This document shows positions 48,718 through 61,918 of a DNA stretch of 64,000 nucleotides, in pieces. The notes beneath the pieces are model-generated. The model had not been told where the DNA came from and ran no database searches. It saw only the letters and a program-made list of their open reading frames with translations. This stretch comes from Inia geoffrensis (lineage: Eukaryota; Chordata; Mammalia; Artiodactyla; Iniidae). Each line of letters opens with the position of its first letter. The stretch's first letter is position 1. The position numbers were made by a program, and so were the translations under genes. The stretch is taken from positions 59,868,001 through 59,932,000 of the forward strand of contig CM070903.1 of assembly GCA_036417435.1 (NCBI GenBank). The letters are read 5' to 3'.

Positions 48718-48810
48718 CTTATCATTGATACTCCAGATGCCTACAAGTGGAATTAGAAAGAGGACCCAAAGCAATTTCCCCGTTCCAAGCATGGTAGGTG
48801 ATGTCTTCAT
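48718..48810 (-). CDS. BTLA: BTLA exon 1 (start codon and signal peptide)
   Basis: This is the first coding exon of BTLA, an inhibitory Ig-superfamily receptor of lymphocytes that binds TNFRSF14 (HVEM). Read on the minus strand from the ATG at 48808-48810 it gives 31 codons, beginning MKTSPTMLGTGK, then a hydrophobic core LLWVLFLIP, then GIWSINDK. Human BTLA, from memory, has MKTLPAMLGTGK and a core of the same length, also 31 residues up to a lysine. The start has a purine at -3 and A at +4. The exon is open and clearly homologous. The oddity is at its 3' end: after AAG the next bases are GCACTG, so no GT donor is present at or near the expected border. A GC donor is possible but the rest of the site fits poorly. 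Exon identity is strong; its use in a functional mRNA is uncertain. Confidence 0.88.
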
Positions 48811-49000
48811 TTCCTGTTTATATCACGGACACTCAAGTAGAAAGCTTCCCTTCCTCCCCTGAATTCTTCAGAGTTGGAACAGGTTACCTACTCCAGTGAC
48901 ATCTATAAAATAAATAGAGAAGAGAGAGGAGGTGGGAGAGAACAGTAAGAAGAGGCCAAGTAGTGTGTGAAACAAAATGAACAGAAAGACTAGGCGGTAC
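48811..49000 (-). promoter_or_regulatory. Likely 5' UTR and proximal flank of BTLA
   Basis: This is the sequence immediately upstream of the BTLA ATG. It is unique-looking, without recognisable repeats, and holds an AT-rich CTATTTATTTTATAG stretch on the minus strand about 85-100 bases before the ATG, which could act as a weak TATA-like element. It has no CpG island. The transcription start cannot be placed from sequence alone, so this is assignment by position only. Confidence 0.3.
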
Positions 49001-52000
49001 TCTGTTGTGTGGGTTTTGCTTCTTGTCAAATTGGCTGTTCACTTTCAAATGCTCTGATCCACTAAGCAGCGCAGTCCTTCACTTCTCCGTCCATACCACC
49101 CTTTTTGCCCCACATTTAGGTTTTTCTCATTCAAACTTCAGTGAATGAACAATTAAACTCTAAAGAAATTTATATTGTTGAAATCTTTAGGTTGAGATTT
49201 TAATCAAACCAAGGTCAGGAAATTCATGGTAACAAGGACTTATGGTAAGTATACATTTCCCCCCTTTCCACAACTTGTGATTATGAAACTTCTTTTATGT
49301 AAGAGATTTTAGATTTACCTTCCCCCAAACCATGTCATTATAAGATGAGAATGCTTATTAAACCAGTGAAGATTCTTCTGAGGTTATGGAGAAAGCGAGT
49401 GACAGGAAGCCTTTCCTCAACAGATGAAGGAAAGACAACTGTCTTTAGTCTGTAGATAAATATCAATGGGACGAGGTCATCAGTAGTACTGGCTACATGT
49501 TCTCTCTAAATAATAAAGTTCCAAGCTGAATAACACCTTGAATATCAATTAAAGGAAACTTCCATTTTCAACGTTCTTCACGTGGTTATTATCTGGATTA
49601 AATAGAATAGAAACAATAAAGGAAGAAATGGAAAAGTTCAAGATCAGACAGGATCAATGTGGGGCTGTTTTCTCCAAGGCCACTTGTAATAATTAGCTTA
49701 GCTTCTAATCACAGAAGCTAATTAAATTCACCCATTTGAGATTCCAAATGAAAAATCTAGATTTGTGACATATGTGGTCATTAACAGAAGTTGATTTTGT
49801 AAGCCTTTCTCTCAGAGGCTGGTGATTTTCTTCCAAGGCCAAATTTCAATGGTTTTAAGTCTATAAGGTTAAAAAACAGTTATCATGTATTCCCTGGTTC
49901 AGATAAACACTGTGCAATGGTTGGAGGAACAAAGATGAAAAGTCACTCTTCCTGATTTTAAAGGGCTCAACCAGCACCGGAATTTCCTCATATCAACCTT
50001 CAGTGTTGGGACATAAACATTCAGGCATTTCAACCACCACATTGTAATACAGAGCGACTACACATAGCTTCTTAGAACTTCCGTTACTGGAGTAAACATC
50101 CTGCAAATATTACAGTATTTATGTAATATTTACACAACTTTCTCTCCCATGCTCAAGATGGAATGCAAATGACCTATACCAGCCGAGTTAAGGCTCATGG
50201 TCCCTTTAAAATGGTCTCAGAAGTCAAAGCCATAAACCACAAGGCCAAGGATCTCAGGATATTATCCCAAACCAGAAAGAAGTCCTATAAATGTTGTTTA
50301 TCTCAACATAAAACCTTTATGATTCACTATTCTAAAGATTTTTTTTTTCATATAAATAATGCCTGTGCTAATTAGATAAATTTTGGGGAAAATACTTATG
50401 TAACATCTAGTGTATTTTTTAAAATATATCTATTTTGTGACTTTTATCAGCATGACTGGTCCTTTGTCCCTCCAGAGCTGGAGTCCTTAGAGCCCCACTG
50501 TAGACAGAATCCTCAGTCAGAATCTGACTCCTATCTTCATTCTGGTAAAGAAGAATTGAAAGAAGCCTGGCTCAAAAGTTTGTTAGCTCAGCAACAAATC
50601 AATTTTGCTTTAAATTTTTACCTCATCTAGTAATTAAGCTTCTATCTTGACCCTTGTCCCATTATAATTATGTACTGTTTGATCAGAAAATTATACTTTT
50701 ATTTAAATGTGCAAATTTGAAGAATTTACTACATCTTAAAAAGTAATTGCACCGTAGTTTAGAAACAATTTCAAAAACATGAACCTATCTCTGATTTTAT
50801 AGTGAAAGACTAAAAGCAAAATAGAATTTGGAATCTTCAAATTCATTTTGCAAACATCTTTGGAGCTACTTACAGGGCAAATTCCTCAGTTCACTTATAG
50901 ATGCAGCTGCTTTCATGAACCATGAAGCAGCTGTGCTTTCTTCAATATATTTACCCAAGGGTGATCAGAGAAACAGCAATCACAAAATAAGACGCAGGGT
51001 CCTGGCGTGGTCTTGCCACTGGCTTTAGATAACATCAGCCCAGGGGATGAATCTTGATTCTGAATTTTTTTAACACTCCAAAACTCATTGGGTAACTTCT
51101 ATCAGAAATGTAGTACAGTGTTTAAAACCATTTCCATTCTTCTACTTGGCATCCTCTCCTCATCAATGATATCAATAGTTTCTATATATGACTGTGCCTT
51201 TGAACCAGCCTGGGCACTTTTTATTAACTAGGTGGAATTCTTGGATCTCACCCACATCTACTGAATTAGAATCTTACAGGATTGAGGCCAAATATTCATA
51301 TTTTAAAGAAATTCCTATTTTAAAAGTGATTCTGATACAACTAGTTTGGGTGAATATTTGGAAACCAATTATAAATTAGTGGGGATCATGGACTTTTGAG
51401 CCACAAAAGACTTAGCGTCAAATCTTTGCCACTTACTAGCTGTGGGCTCTTTCATATATTTCCTACATTCTTAGAGTGTGTGGTAGACACAGACGTACCA
51501 CTCAGATCCTTTTTCAAGGACATATTTGCTCTTAGCTGTTGGGGAATGCAGTCAGCAGACTGTATCCAGGTGTATGCTCCTTCAAGGTCTGCTCAGCTGA
51601 GATTTCCCTTGTCCAAGGTCATGCTTTCCCATGACAGCCTGCATCCAGTGATGGAGCAAGGAAAGCGTATAAAGAGCTGGCCATTTTGACTCCACATGGA
51701 ATGTCGATAGGCAATACTTGACCCAGAGCTTCCAGTTCAGTCAGCCAAGGTTATGTCAGGCTTATATCACAGTTTGACTTCTTTCTCTGCCCCATCTCCC
51801 TTATATCCCCTTTCTTTCACAGGTGTTGATCCCTAATCTATTTTGATGTCTGCTTCCAGAGAACCAAATCTGCTCCATATCTCAATTTTTCCTGTTCTGT
51901 AGAACACAGATGTAATAATATCTATCTTTTATGTTGGTTAACTGAGCTAACATATATAAAGTGATCAGTAAATTATACCTATAATTATTTCTGAACCAAA

Positions 52001-52714
52001 GATGGGTTTTCATTTGGACAAGATGGATACCAGGAAGCCCTGTATTAATAAGCCAAAAAATAATGATGGTGGAACAACTTGAAAATGTGTATTTGCTAAT
52101 GGTAGTCACTGTTGCAAAGAGAACGAGACTCAGAAGTGTCATAACAAAGCTTTGATTAGCAGAGAAATGTAATAGATTAAAGGTCTGAATTCCAGAAAAT
52201 TCACAAGGATGGATCAGCTTCACAAACAGGCCACAGAAGTAAAGGGCAGAAAGAATTAGAGGCCTGAGAACAGGAGATCTAAAAAAGGGTCCAGCCATTG
52301 GGCCTGTCCCTCAGGGCAAGAGCTGTAACCCTCCAAAAGACTGGAAGGGGTCAAAGTAGTCACAACAAGACTAGAGGGCTGGACAGGTAAACAAGGCAGG
52401 GGCCACTTACTGAAACTGGGATACAGAAAAGGATCATAGTCATTGGTACCACACCTGAGAACCTGAGATGGGCAAGGATGCTGACTTGATACTGAGCTCT
52501 TCCCCTTGGCTCTTTAAAGTGTATGTTTGGTGACAGAATCAATCCCATACTGTGAGGTGGATAGGGTTGATCCAAAAAAAAAACAGTATAAAATACCCTC
52601 AGCTGCAAAAATTAGAAGACTGAAGTTGCTTTAGGGAAAAAAATTCCTTGCAATAAAAAATGCATATATAGACAACACCCGTAAACACCCTTCTCCCCTT
52701 ACTTCTGTATTGGT
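49001..52714. other. Upstream flank of BTLA
   Basis: A long stretch without young repeats that could hold lymphoid regulatory elements. No specific site can be supported. A MIR-like scrap is near 51390-51470. Confidence 0.4.
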
Positions 52715-52935
52715 GGACTTGAAATGCATTGTGGTTCTGTTATTTACTAGATGTGTGTCCTTAGACAAGTTACTTAACTTTGAATCTATTACCTCCTTGA
52801 AACCGATTATTTCCTCTGTAAAGCAGGAATAATCACACTTACCTGGAACCTTGTTATGGGTATTCAATAAGAGACAAAAATAGTAACACACATTTTAAGT
52901 TTAACAAATGTGAAACCACTTACCACAGTGACTGG
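52715..52935 (-). mobile_element. MIR ancient SINE, reverse text
   Basis: The pattern is that of a MIR read from the other end (GTGTCCTTAGACAAGTTACT, TCCTCTGTAAAGCAGGAATA, GTTATGGGTATTCAATAAG). Orientation is assigned relative to the other MIR copies. Confidence 0.7.
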
Positions 52936-54709
52936 CACAAAACCAGGATCCTGATAAATGTATTTTCCTTTCTTTCCTCCCACTCAGACAGAAAGTATAG
53001 AGTGCCTATGTCTTGTTTATTTGTATTTCTGAAGCATGGGCAGGGAGAGAGCTGACTTCTCTTATATCCCAGGAACCTGTGTGTACTATATTTGTATATG
53101 CTCATATTTTTGTGCCGTATGTATGTTTATCTCATTGCTTGTGTCATGAACCAATTGATGGATGCATCATTGCTTTGCAAATTGTTTTCTCTTTTACTTT
53201 TGTGGATGGCCACATGTCTTGATGTGCCTACAGCTTTAGATCTCAGCAAAATGTTAGGGTCTGAAGCCAGGAACTTGTTCTTCCAGGAGGGACTAGAGGG
53301 TTTACATGGAAAAGAAAGGTGGCATACCTTGTAGATTTCCAAATATAAGGGTGTAATTGACCAAAAGCCCCAGGTTCTGCATGATGAGATTTATCACCTT
53401 ATTTGTGCCATGAGGCTCTGCTTCCCAGCCAATGACTGAGCACAACAGAAATACCAAGGTAGGTCCATTTCTGAGGGACACAGGATACTTCTAATGACCT
53501 ACTTTCACTTAAGAACTCCCCTAGAGCCTTGCCAAACCTTCTTGTGGTACACAGCACTCTAGGATCCTTCCACCCAACCTATTTCCTGCAGTCACTCAGG
53601 ATCACACTTGCTTTGTGGTCTAATAGTTCTTCCTGGCATTTTTTTTCTCACAGGCGTTTCCCCTAATCTAATCCTTGCATATTTTATCCTGTTTTGGAGT
53701 CTGCTTTTTGGAGCACCCAGTCTAACACATTAATTTTGCATAGTTACGACAATGTTGAATATACAACTTTTTATTTTGCTTTCCCATACCCCTTGTTCAA
53801 TAGATGATATTCTGCATAGAGGGGATCGATTTTGCAGAAAGTGGGAAGGCATGAAAGCTAGTTAGTAGAAATTGCAGTATTAAATTAGTCAACCTGGGAG
53901 AAACTGTGACAGTCAGCCAAACCAATGGGAACAATAGTGAAAAACAGGCATAGAAAGCAGGCAGGAACTTGGAAAATTCACATCCTTTTAACTACAAAAG
54001 TGAAAGTAGCTAAGAGCACAGTGGGAATTGGACCAAATAAAGCTTTATCAGAGCTGCACTGCGCATGCTCCACTCGCATTTGTCTTAGCAGTAGAATCCT
54101 CTCCTTATTTACATGGCTTTATGAGAAAAAGAACATGCAAATGAAGTAAACCGTAATTCAAAGCAAAGGAAGTGGATTTGGTTTTATTTTGGAGTAAGGT
54201 CAAAGAAAGAATCTGGGAGAAAGAAGTTTTTCCTGAAATGAAATATATACACATATATATCTCCAGCAGCTTCCTGAAGGCCCAGTTGTGCCGGTCATTT
54301 CAGTTGCTCAATAAGATCCCAACATGATAGGTCCCAAGGAAGGATCCCGGGGGCCAGGGATGCAGGGAGTACTCAAGGGCTCAGGTCAGGGCAGCAACTA
54401 GTTGCCATTCACCAACCAGTTCAGAAGGGCAGCATTTCATATTCTAACATCTGGTAGAGCCATATCAATGGTAGCTGACTGAATTGGGGGCCTGTTTATC
54501 CCTTTAATGCTAATTGGAGTCAGTGTTAATAAACTCAGGTAACTATATACCTAAATTTTCACACATAATGGTTTGAAAGGAGACTCAGACAGATCAGGTC
54601 CAGGGGAGGCATGTTCTCCTGACTTCTGAGCAGGTTCTTAGCTGCTGCTCAGCTGCCTTGTAAGATTGCTCTCCCTGCCCTTACCATAGGTGTTTCTCCA
54701 AGTGAATTA
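52936..54709. other. Intergenic, nothing recognised
   Basis: No gene or clear repeat. Short ORFs only. Confidence 0.45.
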
Positions 54710-54965
54710 GGAAAAAATACTTTCCAGTAGCATACATTAAAATAGCTGAATAATATTCTATCTTATAATTACAGCACTATTTATTTAGTCATTTTCCTAT
54801 TGTAGGATGTTTAGGTTTTTCTAATTTTTTCACATAAACATAAAGATAAGCATTTTTGCTCTGCTGCATTTTGGATGATTTCCCAAAAGTGTTATTACTG
54901 AGTAGAACATATGAACATTTTTAGCACTCTTGATACTTAGTGCTACATAACTTCCAAGGAAGACC
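54710..54965 (-). mobile_element. Probable old L1 fragment
   Basis: The text resembles a diverged minus-strand L1 3' region (GAATAATATTCTATCTTATA, ATTGTAGGATGTTTAGG). No ORF is left, and the borders are approximate. Confidence 0.45.
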
Positions 54966-55439
54966 AGCATATATTTCTAGGGGCAAGTTATGAAAGCATC
55001 CAGATTTGGTTAACTGCACTCTTACCATTAGTAATGTCTTGCTATGATCATCATATTTCTAAAAGTAAAACTTTCCATTTATTTTGGAATTTTATGCTTA
55101 ATGAGGATGAACAGATTTGGGGGGTGTTTTATCATTTGTGAATTGTTCTTGCACAATTAACTGTTTATGAAAATATTGGAGTCAGTGATTTTCTTATTAT
55201 TTTAAAAAATTTTATAGTGCATATATAGAATATATTATACTTTTGTCACCTTGCCTGCTATATTTTCAGCAAATAGTTTGTTTTTGCCGTAAAACATTTT
55301 AATAGTAGTTTTTGATTTATGAAAGCTGCCTTTTTAAAAGGCAACCATATCTAACTGTAACCATATGTAACAATTTCTGTTGCTTTTAAATTAGAAAAAC
55401 ACCATTCCTGAATGATTTCTAATCAAGATGTCTATATAA

Positions 55440-55915
55440 GTGAAGTCAGCCTCCCAAATGTGTCTACATCCTAAACCTTGGAACTGTGGAACCCCTGATA
55501 CCCTATATGGCAAAAGCCAATTCACAGATTTGATTAAATTAAGGATCTTGAGATGAAGAGATTATCCTGGATTGTCCAAGTGGGCCTGATGTAATCACAA
55601 TGATCCTTATGAGAGGGACACAGAAGGAGTCAGAGTTGGAGGAGAAGGAAATGTGGCAACAGAAGCAGAGGTTGAAGTGATGTGGCCACAAGCCAAGGAA
55701 TGCCAGCTGCCTCTAGAAGCTGGAAGAGACAAGGAACAGATTCTCCCCTCTGGAGCCACCAGAAGGAACCAGCTCTGCTGACATCTTGATTTTAGTCTTG
55801 TAAGACTCATTTGGGATACCTGGGTCTCTAGAACTGTAAGAGAATAGATTTGCATTATTTTAAGCCACTTAGTTTGTGGTAATTTATTACAGTGGCAATA
55901 GAAAAGTAATGAATG
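55440..55915 (+). repeat. Old LTR-like interspersed repeat
   Basis: This is a near-complete copy of a familiar mammalian repeat (TATATGGCAAAAGCC, TTAAGGATCTTGAGATGAAG, AAGGAATGCCAGCTGCCTC, TTTTAAGCCACTTAGTTTGT). It is probably an LTR-type element of the MaLR kind; the name is uncertain. Confidence 0.6.
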
Positions 55916-58374
55916 ATGTAATTTTGTTCTCTACCACACAAATTGCCAGTAAATGTCAAAATGTTATTGCCCAGTAAATATTCTCTACTAATATAAAAGG
56001 AAACTTGCTTCACTATAAAATTTCATGGAATTTCTTTTAGAAATAGTGTGGATGAGGATGGACCATAATACCATAAGAAGCTAGAAGTTCTCGAGCCTAA
56101 TTCATCTCCTGTGAAGCTTAGTGTACCTGGTAACTATGGAGGCCACTAGGCAGCACACCCCTCACCTTCCCTAGGAAGAGTGATGACAGGTCAAAAGGCT
56201 ATTTTAGGATTACTCCACTGGAGTTCTATATCAGTTTAGATTGAGTGCAGCTGTATATAGTGGAAAAGTCCAAAATAGTGATGGCTTTAATAAAATAGAA
56301 CATTGTTTCTTTTACATGCAAAAGAAGTATAGAGGTAGGCAGGACAGGGTTGATATTATGGCTCCTCATTAATCAGCAACCCTGTATCCTGTTTTTTTGT
56401 TTGTTTGTTTGTTTCACTATCTTAACTCTGACATCCATCTTCTGGGTCCAAGATGTAAGATGAATGGTCTCAGCTCCAGTCATCATGTCTGAGTTATAGG
56501 TTTGAAGAAAGAGGCAGAGGACAAAGGGAGCAGACCTTGGGGATGACTGAGACTCTTTAAGGAGATTTTCTGGAAATCCAATACCAAACTTTCACTTACA
56601 ACACACTGAACATGACTTAATCATACAACCACAGCTTCTTGCAAGGAAGACTTGGAAATGAAATTTTCTATGTAGGCAGGAAAAAATGCACAACTAAATT
56701 TCTAGATTCCATTATTAAGAAGGGCCAAAGCTTTATCTACCACATCCACCACTTTGAGCACTTAAACATCCCTGGAAGAACACACATACCTCTCCAAAAG
56801 GGACAATATCAACATCTCACCTTGCTAACTCGTCCAAAGTCAACGTATTTGGAGGACACATATTTTTCGCATCAGATTTGTACATAGCTTCTCATGGTTC
56901 TAGGACCTGTGAACTAAAAGGTAACTCATATGCTCCTAACATTTATATGATAGTGTTTAAAAAAGATTTTATAAGTATTTTTGATTGTTGAATGAAATGT
57001 TATTTCCAATGATAAAACATAACATAAAGGAGGCCCTCTTTTAAAACAACTGGTCTCCCCAAATGAAGAAGGAATATAGTATCCATAGTTTAAATTATTA
57101 TATGACAATAATAAATTCTAATCGGGTAATATTTTGTCCATTTTGATAAAAAATAACATAAGTTTCTGCATATCTTTTCTAGACCATGTTGTATCAGTGT
57201 TCCATATTATATAGAAGGCTACTTGAAACCAAAGGCAAAAATGTCGATATGATTTCTTTTCAGCTTTTAGGAAAAAGATACACATTTCTATATAGAAAAG
57301 GGTATAAAGGAAATACAGGTAGCTACTGACAAGAGTGAGGATATCCTGCTGCTGCAACAGTGGACAAATTCCTATGTTTGGGCTTCCAATTGCCCTAGCC
57401 TTTGCCCTCTAAAGTCTCTTCCTAGTTTTTGAAGATTAAGTTCCTTGGGAAGCAGTCTCTGAGGCTGAGATGAGCACACGGGAATTTTATTAAAGAGTGC
57501 TCTAGGGATCATTGACTGTAAGGACAGAGAAGAGAGGAGTATTAAGCAGAGGGATACACCAGGCTGTAATACAGTCTCAGCAAAGGCTTCAGCCAACCAT
57601 GGGGACGTCTGAAACTAGATTGGCCCCTTAGAGTAGATGTGAGCTTGGCTGAGAAGACTGGGACTTTACATACCTGCGTCAACAAGTCATTGGATGTAGG
57701 CTGTCTTCAGGAAAGGTGGTGGGTCCTTCGGTGAAGTATTTCTCTTCAGCAATTTCCCAGACAAGACTGACAGCTGAGAAACACTCTCAGCCCCTCAAGA
57801 GTTGTCCTTCAGTTCTAAAGGGGATCTGGATCATACATCATAGCCTCTACAACACTGGTCCTTTTTCCTTTAGGACCACAGCTGAGGAGGGCATTGGAAA
57901 GGATGACTTCAGGGAATGCACAGCTTCATCATTCTACTTCCTGTTTGTGCAAGTTGGGGTCCAAGTACAGTGTTGATATTTATCAGTCACAGGCTATTAT
58001 AAGCTAGTCTTGGGGTTCCCTCAAAAATCTAGTAGGATTTTCTTCTATTACTTTTCAGTAAGTTTCATGCACAAATAACCACATTTAAGGAGCTGGTATA
58101 GTTGTGAATTTTTAAGCCAGAAGACTTACTTACTGGCCATTATCCTTTGTCCACCCTCCAACTCTCAGTTAATGAGAGCTATCCTGAGACTATTTGAAAG
58201 AGGATTAAGTGGGAAGTTAATTTTTAATCTGATTTTTATCAGTGAGCTAGCTCCCATTTATCAAGCAAACAACCCTTATGGGACTTGCTTGAAAAAACTT
58301 GCGATCAGAAACTTATCTCCTTCTAAGGCTAAACAGCAGCCTTTACTCTTAGGGTAAGAAAGCAGTTGATTTTT
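55916..58374. other. Intergenic, possible old repeat at 56220-56560
   Basis: Text around 56280-56380 (AACATTGTTTCTTTTACATG, GTATAGAGGTAGGCAGGACA) resembles an old mammalian interspersed repeat that I cannot name. A (TTTG)n run is at 56394-56413. No gene was recognised. Confidence 0.4.
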
Positions 58375-58867
58375 TAAAATAGATTTTATTTTTTAGGGTA
58401 GTTTTAGGGTTCACAGCAAAATTGAGCAGAAAGTAGAGAGTTCCTATATACTCCCTTCCCCCACACAAGCACAGCCTCTCCCACCATCAACAGCCTGCAC
58501 CAGAGTAGAACCTTTGTTACAACAGATGAACAAACATTGACAGATCATTATCACGCAAAGTCCATAGTTTATATTATGGTTCACTCTTTGTGTTGTACCT
58601 TCTATAGGTTTTGACAAATGTATAATGACATTTATCCCCCATTATAGTATCATACAGAGTAGTTTCACTGCCCTAAAAATCACTGTGTTCTGCCTATTCA
58701 CCTCTCTCCCTCCTCTCTAACCCTTGGCAAACATGGTGGTCACCTTTTTGCTTTTTCCAGAATGTTATATAGTTGGAATCATACAGTATGCTGCCATTTC
58801 AGATTGGCTTCTTTCACTCATTATAATACACTTTTAAGTTACCTCCATGTTTTTCATGGCTTGGTAG
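58375..58867 (-). mobile_element. Old L1 3' end, left part
   Basis: This is an ancient L1 3' region on the minus strand (GATTTTATTTTTTAGGGTAG, CTTGGCAAACATGG-like text). It is split by a CHR SINE at 58878-59176 and continues to about 59400. Confidence 0.7.
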
Positions 58868-58877
58868 CTCATTCCTT

Positions 58878-59176
58878 TTTTTTTTTTTTTTTTTTTTTTT
58901 AATAATTCTTTATTTATTTATATATTCTTGGCTGTGTTGGGTCTTCATTTCTATGCGAGGGCTTTCTCCAGTTGCGGCAAGTGGGGGCCACTCTTCAGCG
59001 TGGTGCGCGGGCCTCTATCACGGCCTCTCTTGTTGCAGAGCACAGGCCCCAGACGCGCAGGCTCAGTAGTTGTGGCTCACAGGCCCAGTTGCTCCGTGGA
59101 TGTGGGATCTTGCCAGATCAGGGCTCGAACCCATGTCCCCTGCATTGGCAGGCAGATTCTCAACCACTGCGCCATC
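58878..59176 (-). mobile_element. Long CHR-type SINE in old L1
   Basis: This is a reverse copy with a T run at left and CAACCACTGCGCCATC at right, flanked by CTCATTCCTT at 58868-58877 and 59177-59186. Confidence 0.9.
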
Positions 59177-59186
59177 CTCATTCCTT

Positions 59187-59400
59187 TATAATGCTGAATA
59201 ATATTCCATTGTCTGGACGTACGCTAGTTTATTTATCCATTCAACTGAAGGACATCTTAGCTACTTCCAAGTTCTGGCAATTATGAATAAAGATGCTATA
59301 AACAACTATGTGCAGGTTTTTGTGTGGACGTAAGTTTTCAACTCATTTGGGTAAACACCAGAGTTGAATCTTTTAACTGCAAGATTCCCAATTACTAAAG
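59187..59400 (-). mobile_element. Old L1 3' end, right part
   Basis: This continues the element at 58375 after the SINE (ATGCTGAATAATATTCCATTG and TTATGAATAAAGATGC). Confidence 0.7.
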
Positions 59401-60897
59401 GCTCAGTCTGCTTAGATTGCAGGCAACAAGCCCATGGCCTCTCTTAGCCAAGTGTTAGTTCCTTCCACCTATAGTTTGAGTTGATCTGTATCTTGCAGGA
59501 CTTCACTGAAAGCAGCAAGAATCAGCACACGCACATTAACATTTTGAATTTTCCCTAACATATTGGTTAATGTAACGAGCTTGTTACTTGAAGACTACTC
59601 TCAAGAGGGGCATTAGCATGTCTAGCCTGTTACTCAGATAAATGAAGCAGCCTCTGGTGGCTAGGGAAAGCCCGTAAGCAAAGAAGTGCAGGTGCCAGCA
59701 AACTGCACCAAAGTGGTGAGGATGAAAGATATAGGTGGGGCTTGGACACCATCTGATGCAGTTCCTCCTGAATATAAGTCAATAATGGAAAACACAGGCA
59801 GACCTTTTGTTAGTTTTTGTTTTGGTTTAAGAGAGGAAGGAAGGAAGGGAGGGGGAGAGCAAAAAAATCATAGTACATCTATGTAAAGATATTGTTTATA
59901 TGTAAGAAAAGGTCCATATAAAGGTAGAAGAGGGACACAGAAATATGGTTAAAAACCATATTTTTTAACACTATTTTTTAAAAAAGAAAGGCAACTGTAA
60001 AGAATCAAAGGGACTGCCTCCCTTTGAAAGAGATTTATTAAGAGAAACAGAATAAATTTTAGAAAGTTTTATGTTTTCAATGTAATTCATGAGTTCATTG
60101 CTCATTTTGGGAAGATGGGGGTGGTAGCAGCATGGTTTTGGAATGTTTCCAAATTCCCACATCAAAACAAACAGAGTAACTACATAGCAAAACCAAAAAC
60201 TCCTAGTATTTACAAGAAAACCAAAAGCAACAAACCCAAAAACCCCAGGTAACAAACTGTCCCACAGGCCACAAACGAGGACAAACTACACACAGGCATA
60301 AATCTTCATGGTATCAGCTCTGTGCAAGAGGAAGTAGAGGGATGCAACAGGGCATCTGACAGACCTGAGAATAGTAGAGCCCCAAAACAGCCAAGGAACT
60401 CACTGGAGCATACAGTGGGCCTAGCGGAAACACCAGCTGAAACTGGGAGGGCATGTCTACTCCATTAGCAGGTAATCACAGGAGCCTGCTGTAAGAGGGC
60501 TGAAAAAGCATAGTCTCTGTGAACTTTCAAAACTTAGCCACATGGCTGTATCCCAGGACATGGCCCTACCCTAAGCAGTAACTACTAAGGGTGGCATCAA
60601 AGTAGATGACAGGAGTGATAAAAGGTGAAGAGAAGAAAGGGATCATATGAAGGTGGGGGAGGAAAACAGAGTTCAAAAAGGAAGCCACAATATTTCTGAA
60701 CTCTGAAGGAAAAACAAAAACAAGACAAAAAACAGACAATAGAGCTCTCTGCAGTTAGAAAAGCTACCTTGAATCATTCCTCCTTCTAAAAATTTGGAAA
60801 AATTAATTAAGAAACGGGAAAGTATTGAGATTAAATCCCATACAAAGTTATTATAAGAAAAGAGACTAAAGAACAAAATAACTTCCCTACCAACAAT
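59401..60897. other. Intergenic, nothing recognised
   Basis: A-rich, no exon or clear repeat seen. Confidence 0.45.
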
Positions 60898-60906
60898 GAA
60901 AGCATG

Positions 60907-61245
60907 ACAGGAGACTTCCCTGGTGGTGCAGTGGTTAAGAATCTGCCTGCCAATGCAGGGGACACGGGTTCAAGCCCTGGTTCGGGAAGATCCCATATGC
61001 CGCAGAGCAACTAAGCCCGTGTGCCACAACTATTGAGCCCATGTGCCACAACTACTGAAGCCCGTGAGCCTAGAGCCCATGCTCCACAACAAGAGAAGCC
61101 ACCACAGTGAGTAGCCTGGACACCGCAACGAAGAGTAGTCCCCACATGTCACAACTAGAGAAAGCCTGTGCACAGCAACGAAGACCCAACACAGCCAAAA
61201 ATAAATATAAATAAATAAATAAATAAATTTATTTAAAAAAAGAAA
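60907..61245 (+). mobile_element. Long CHR-type SINE
   Basis: This is a complete plus-strand copy (GACTTCCCTGGTGGTGCAGT; B box GGGTTCAAGCCC) with an (AAAT)n tail. It is flanked by GAAAGCATG at 60898-60906 and 61246-61254. Confidence 0.92.
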
Positions 61246-61580
61246 GAAAGCATGCTGGAAAGACATGTTCACAGAACAGATTTAAAAAGTGCTAAAAGAA
61301 ATTAAATAACACAAGACATGAAAGAACAACATAATTTAGATCAGAAAAACTCAAAATGAGGTGACAATTCAGAAAAGAAATAGAACTAAAGAGAAATTTA
61401 TTTTAGAAACAAAGACTAACAAGAAGGAACACAAGGGTGAATGAGCACAACAGATAATGCCTTAATAAAATAGGTGAAAAATTAGACAAGTTTTTAAATT
61501 CCAAAGAAATGAATAGGTAAAAAAGGATTTAAGAGAAAGTAGCAGTATTGAAAGTAAGAAAAAAAGATCAATTATACAGG

Positions 61581-61918
61581 TTTTTTTTTTTTTTTGGCTG
61601 TGCTGGGTCTTCGTTGCTGCACATGGGCTTTCTCTAGTTGCTGCAAGTGGGGGCTCCTCTTTGTTGCAGTGTGCAGGCTTCTCGTTGCAGTGGCTTCTCT
61701 TGTTGTGAAGCATGGGCTCTCTAGGTGCACAGGCTTTAGTAGTTGTGGCACGCAGGCTCAGTAGTTGCGGCTTGCGGGCTCTAGAGCATGGGCTCAGTAG
61801 TTGTGGCGCACAGGCTTAGTTGCTCTGCGGCATGTGGGATCTTCCCAGACCAGGGCTCGAACCCGTGTCCCCTGCATTGGCAGGTGGATTCTTAACCACT
61901 GGACCACCAGGAAAGTCC
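61581..61918 (-). mobile_element. Long CHR-type SINE
   Basis: This is a reverse copy with a T run at left and GACCACCAGGAAAGTCC at right. The flanking TTATACAG and CTATACAG form an imperfect target duplication. Confidence 0.9.

Larger units (their letters stand above)
14395..48810 (-). pseudogene. BTLA: BTLA locus, four of five coding exons, probably inactivated
   Basis: The four exons lie in the family order on the minus strand with introns of about 14.5 kb, 17.8 kb and 1.5 kb. Translation from the exon 1 ATG through exon 2 would give roughly 113 residues and stop inside the Ig fold, so no receptor with a membrane anchor could be made from this allele without frame correction. Lesions seen are a GC in place of the exon 1 GT donor, a five-base deletion with loss of the first Ig cysteine, and a one-base deletion after WCKxxG. 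Exons 3 and 4 are undamaged. This suggests that loss is recent, that only one allele is broken, or that a base was missed. The call 'pseudogene' is an inference. Confidence 0.6.
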
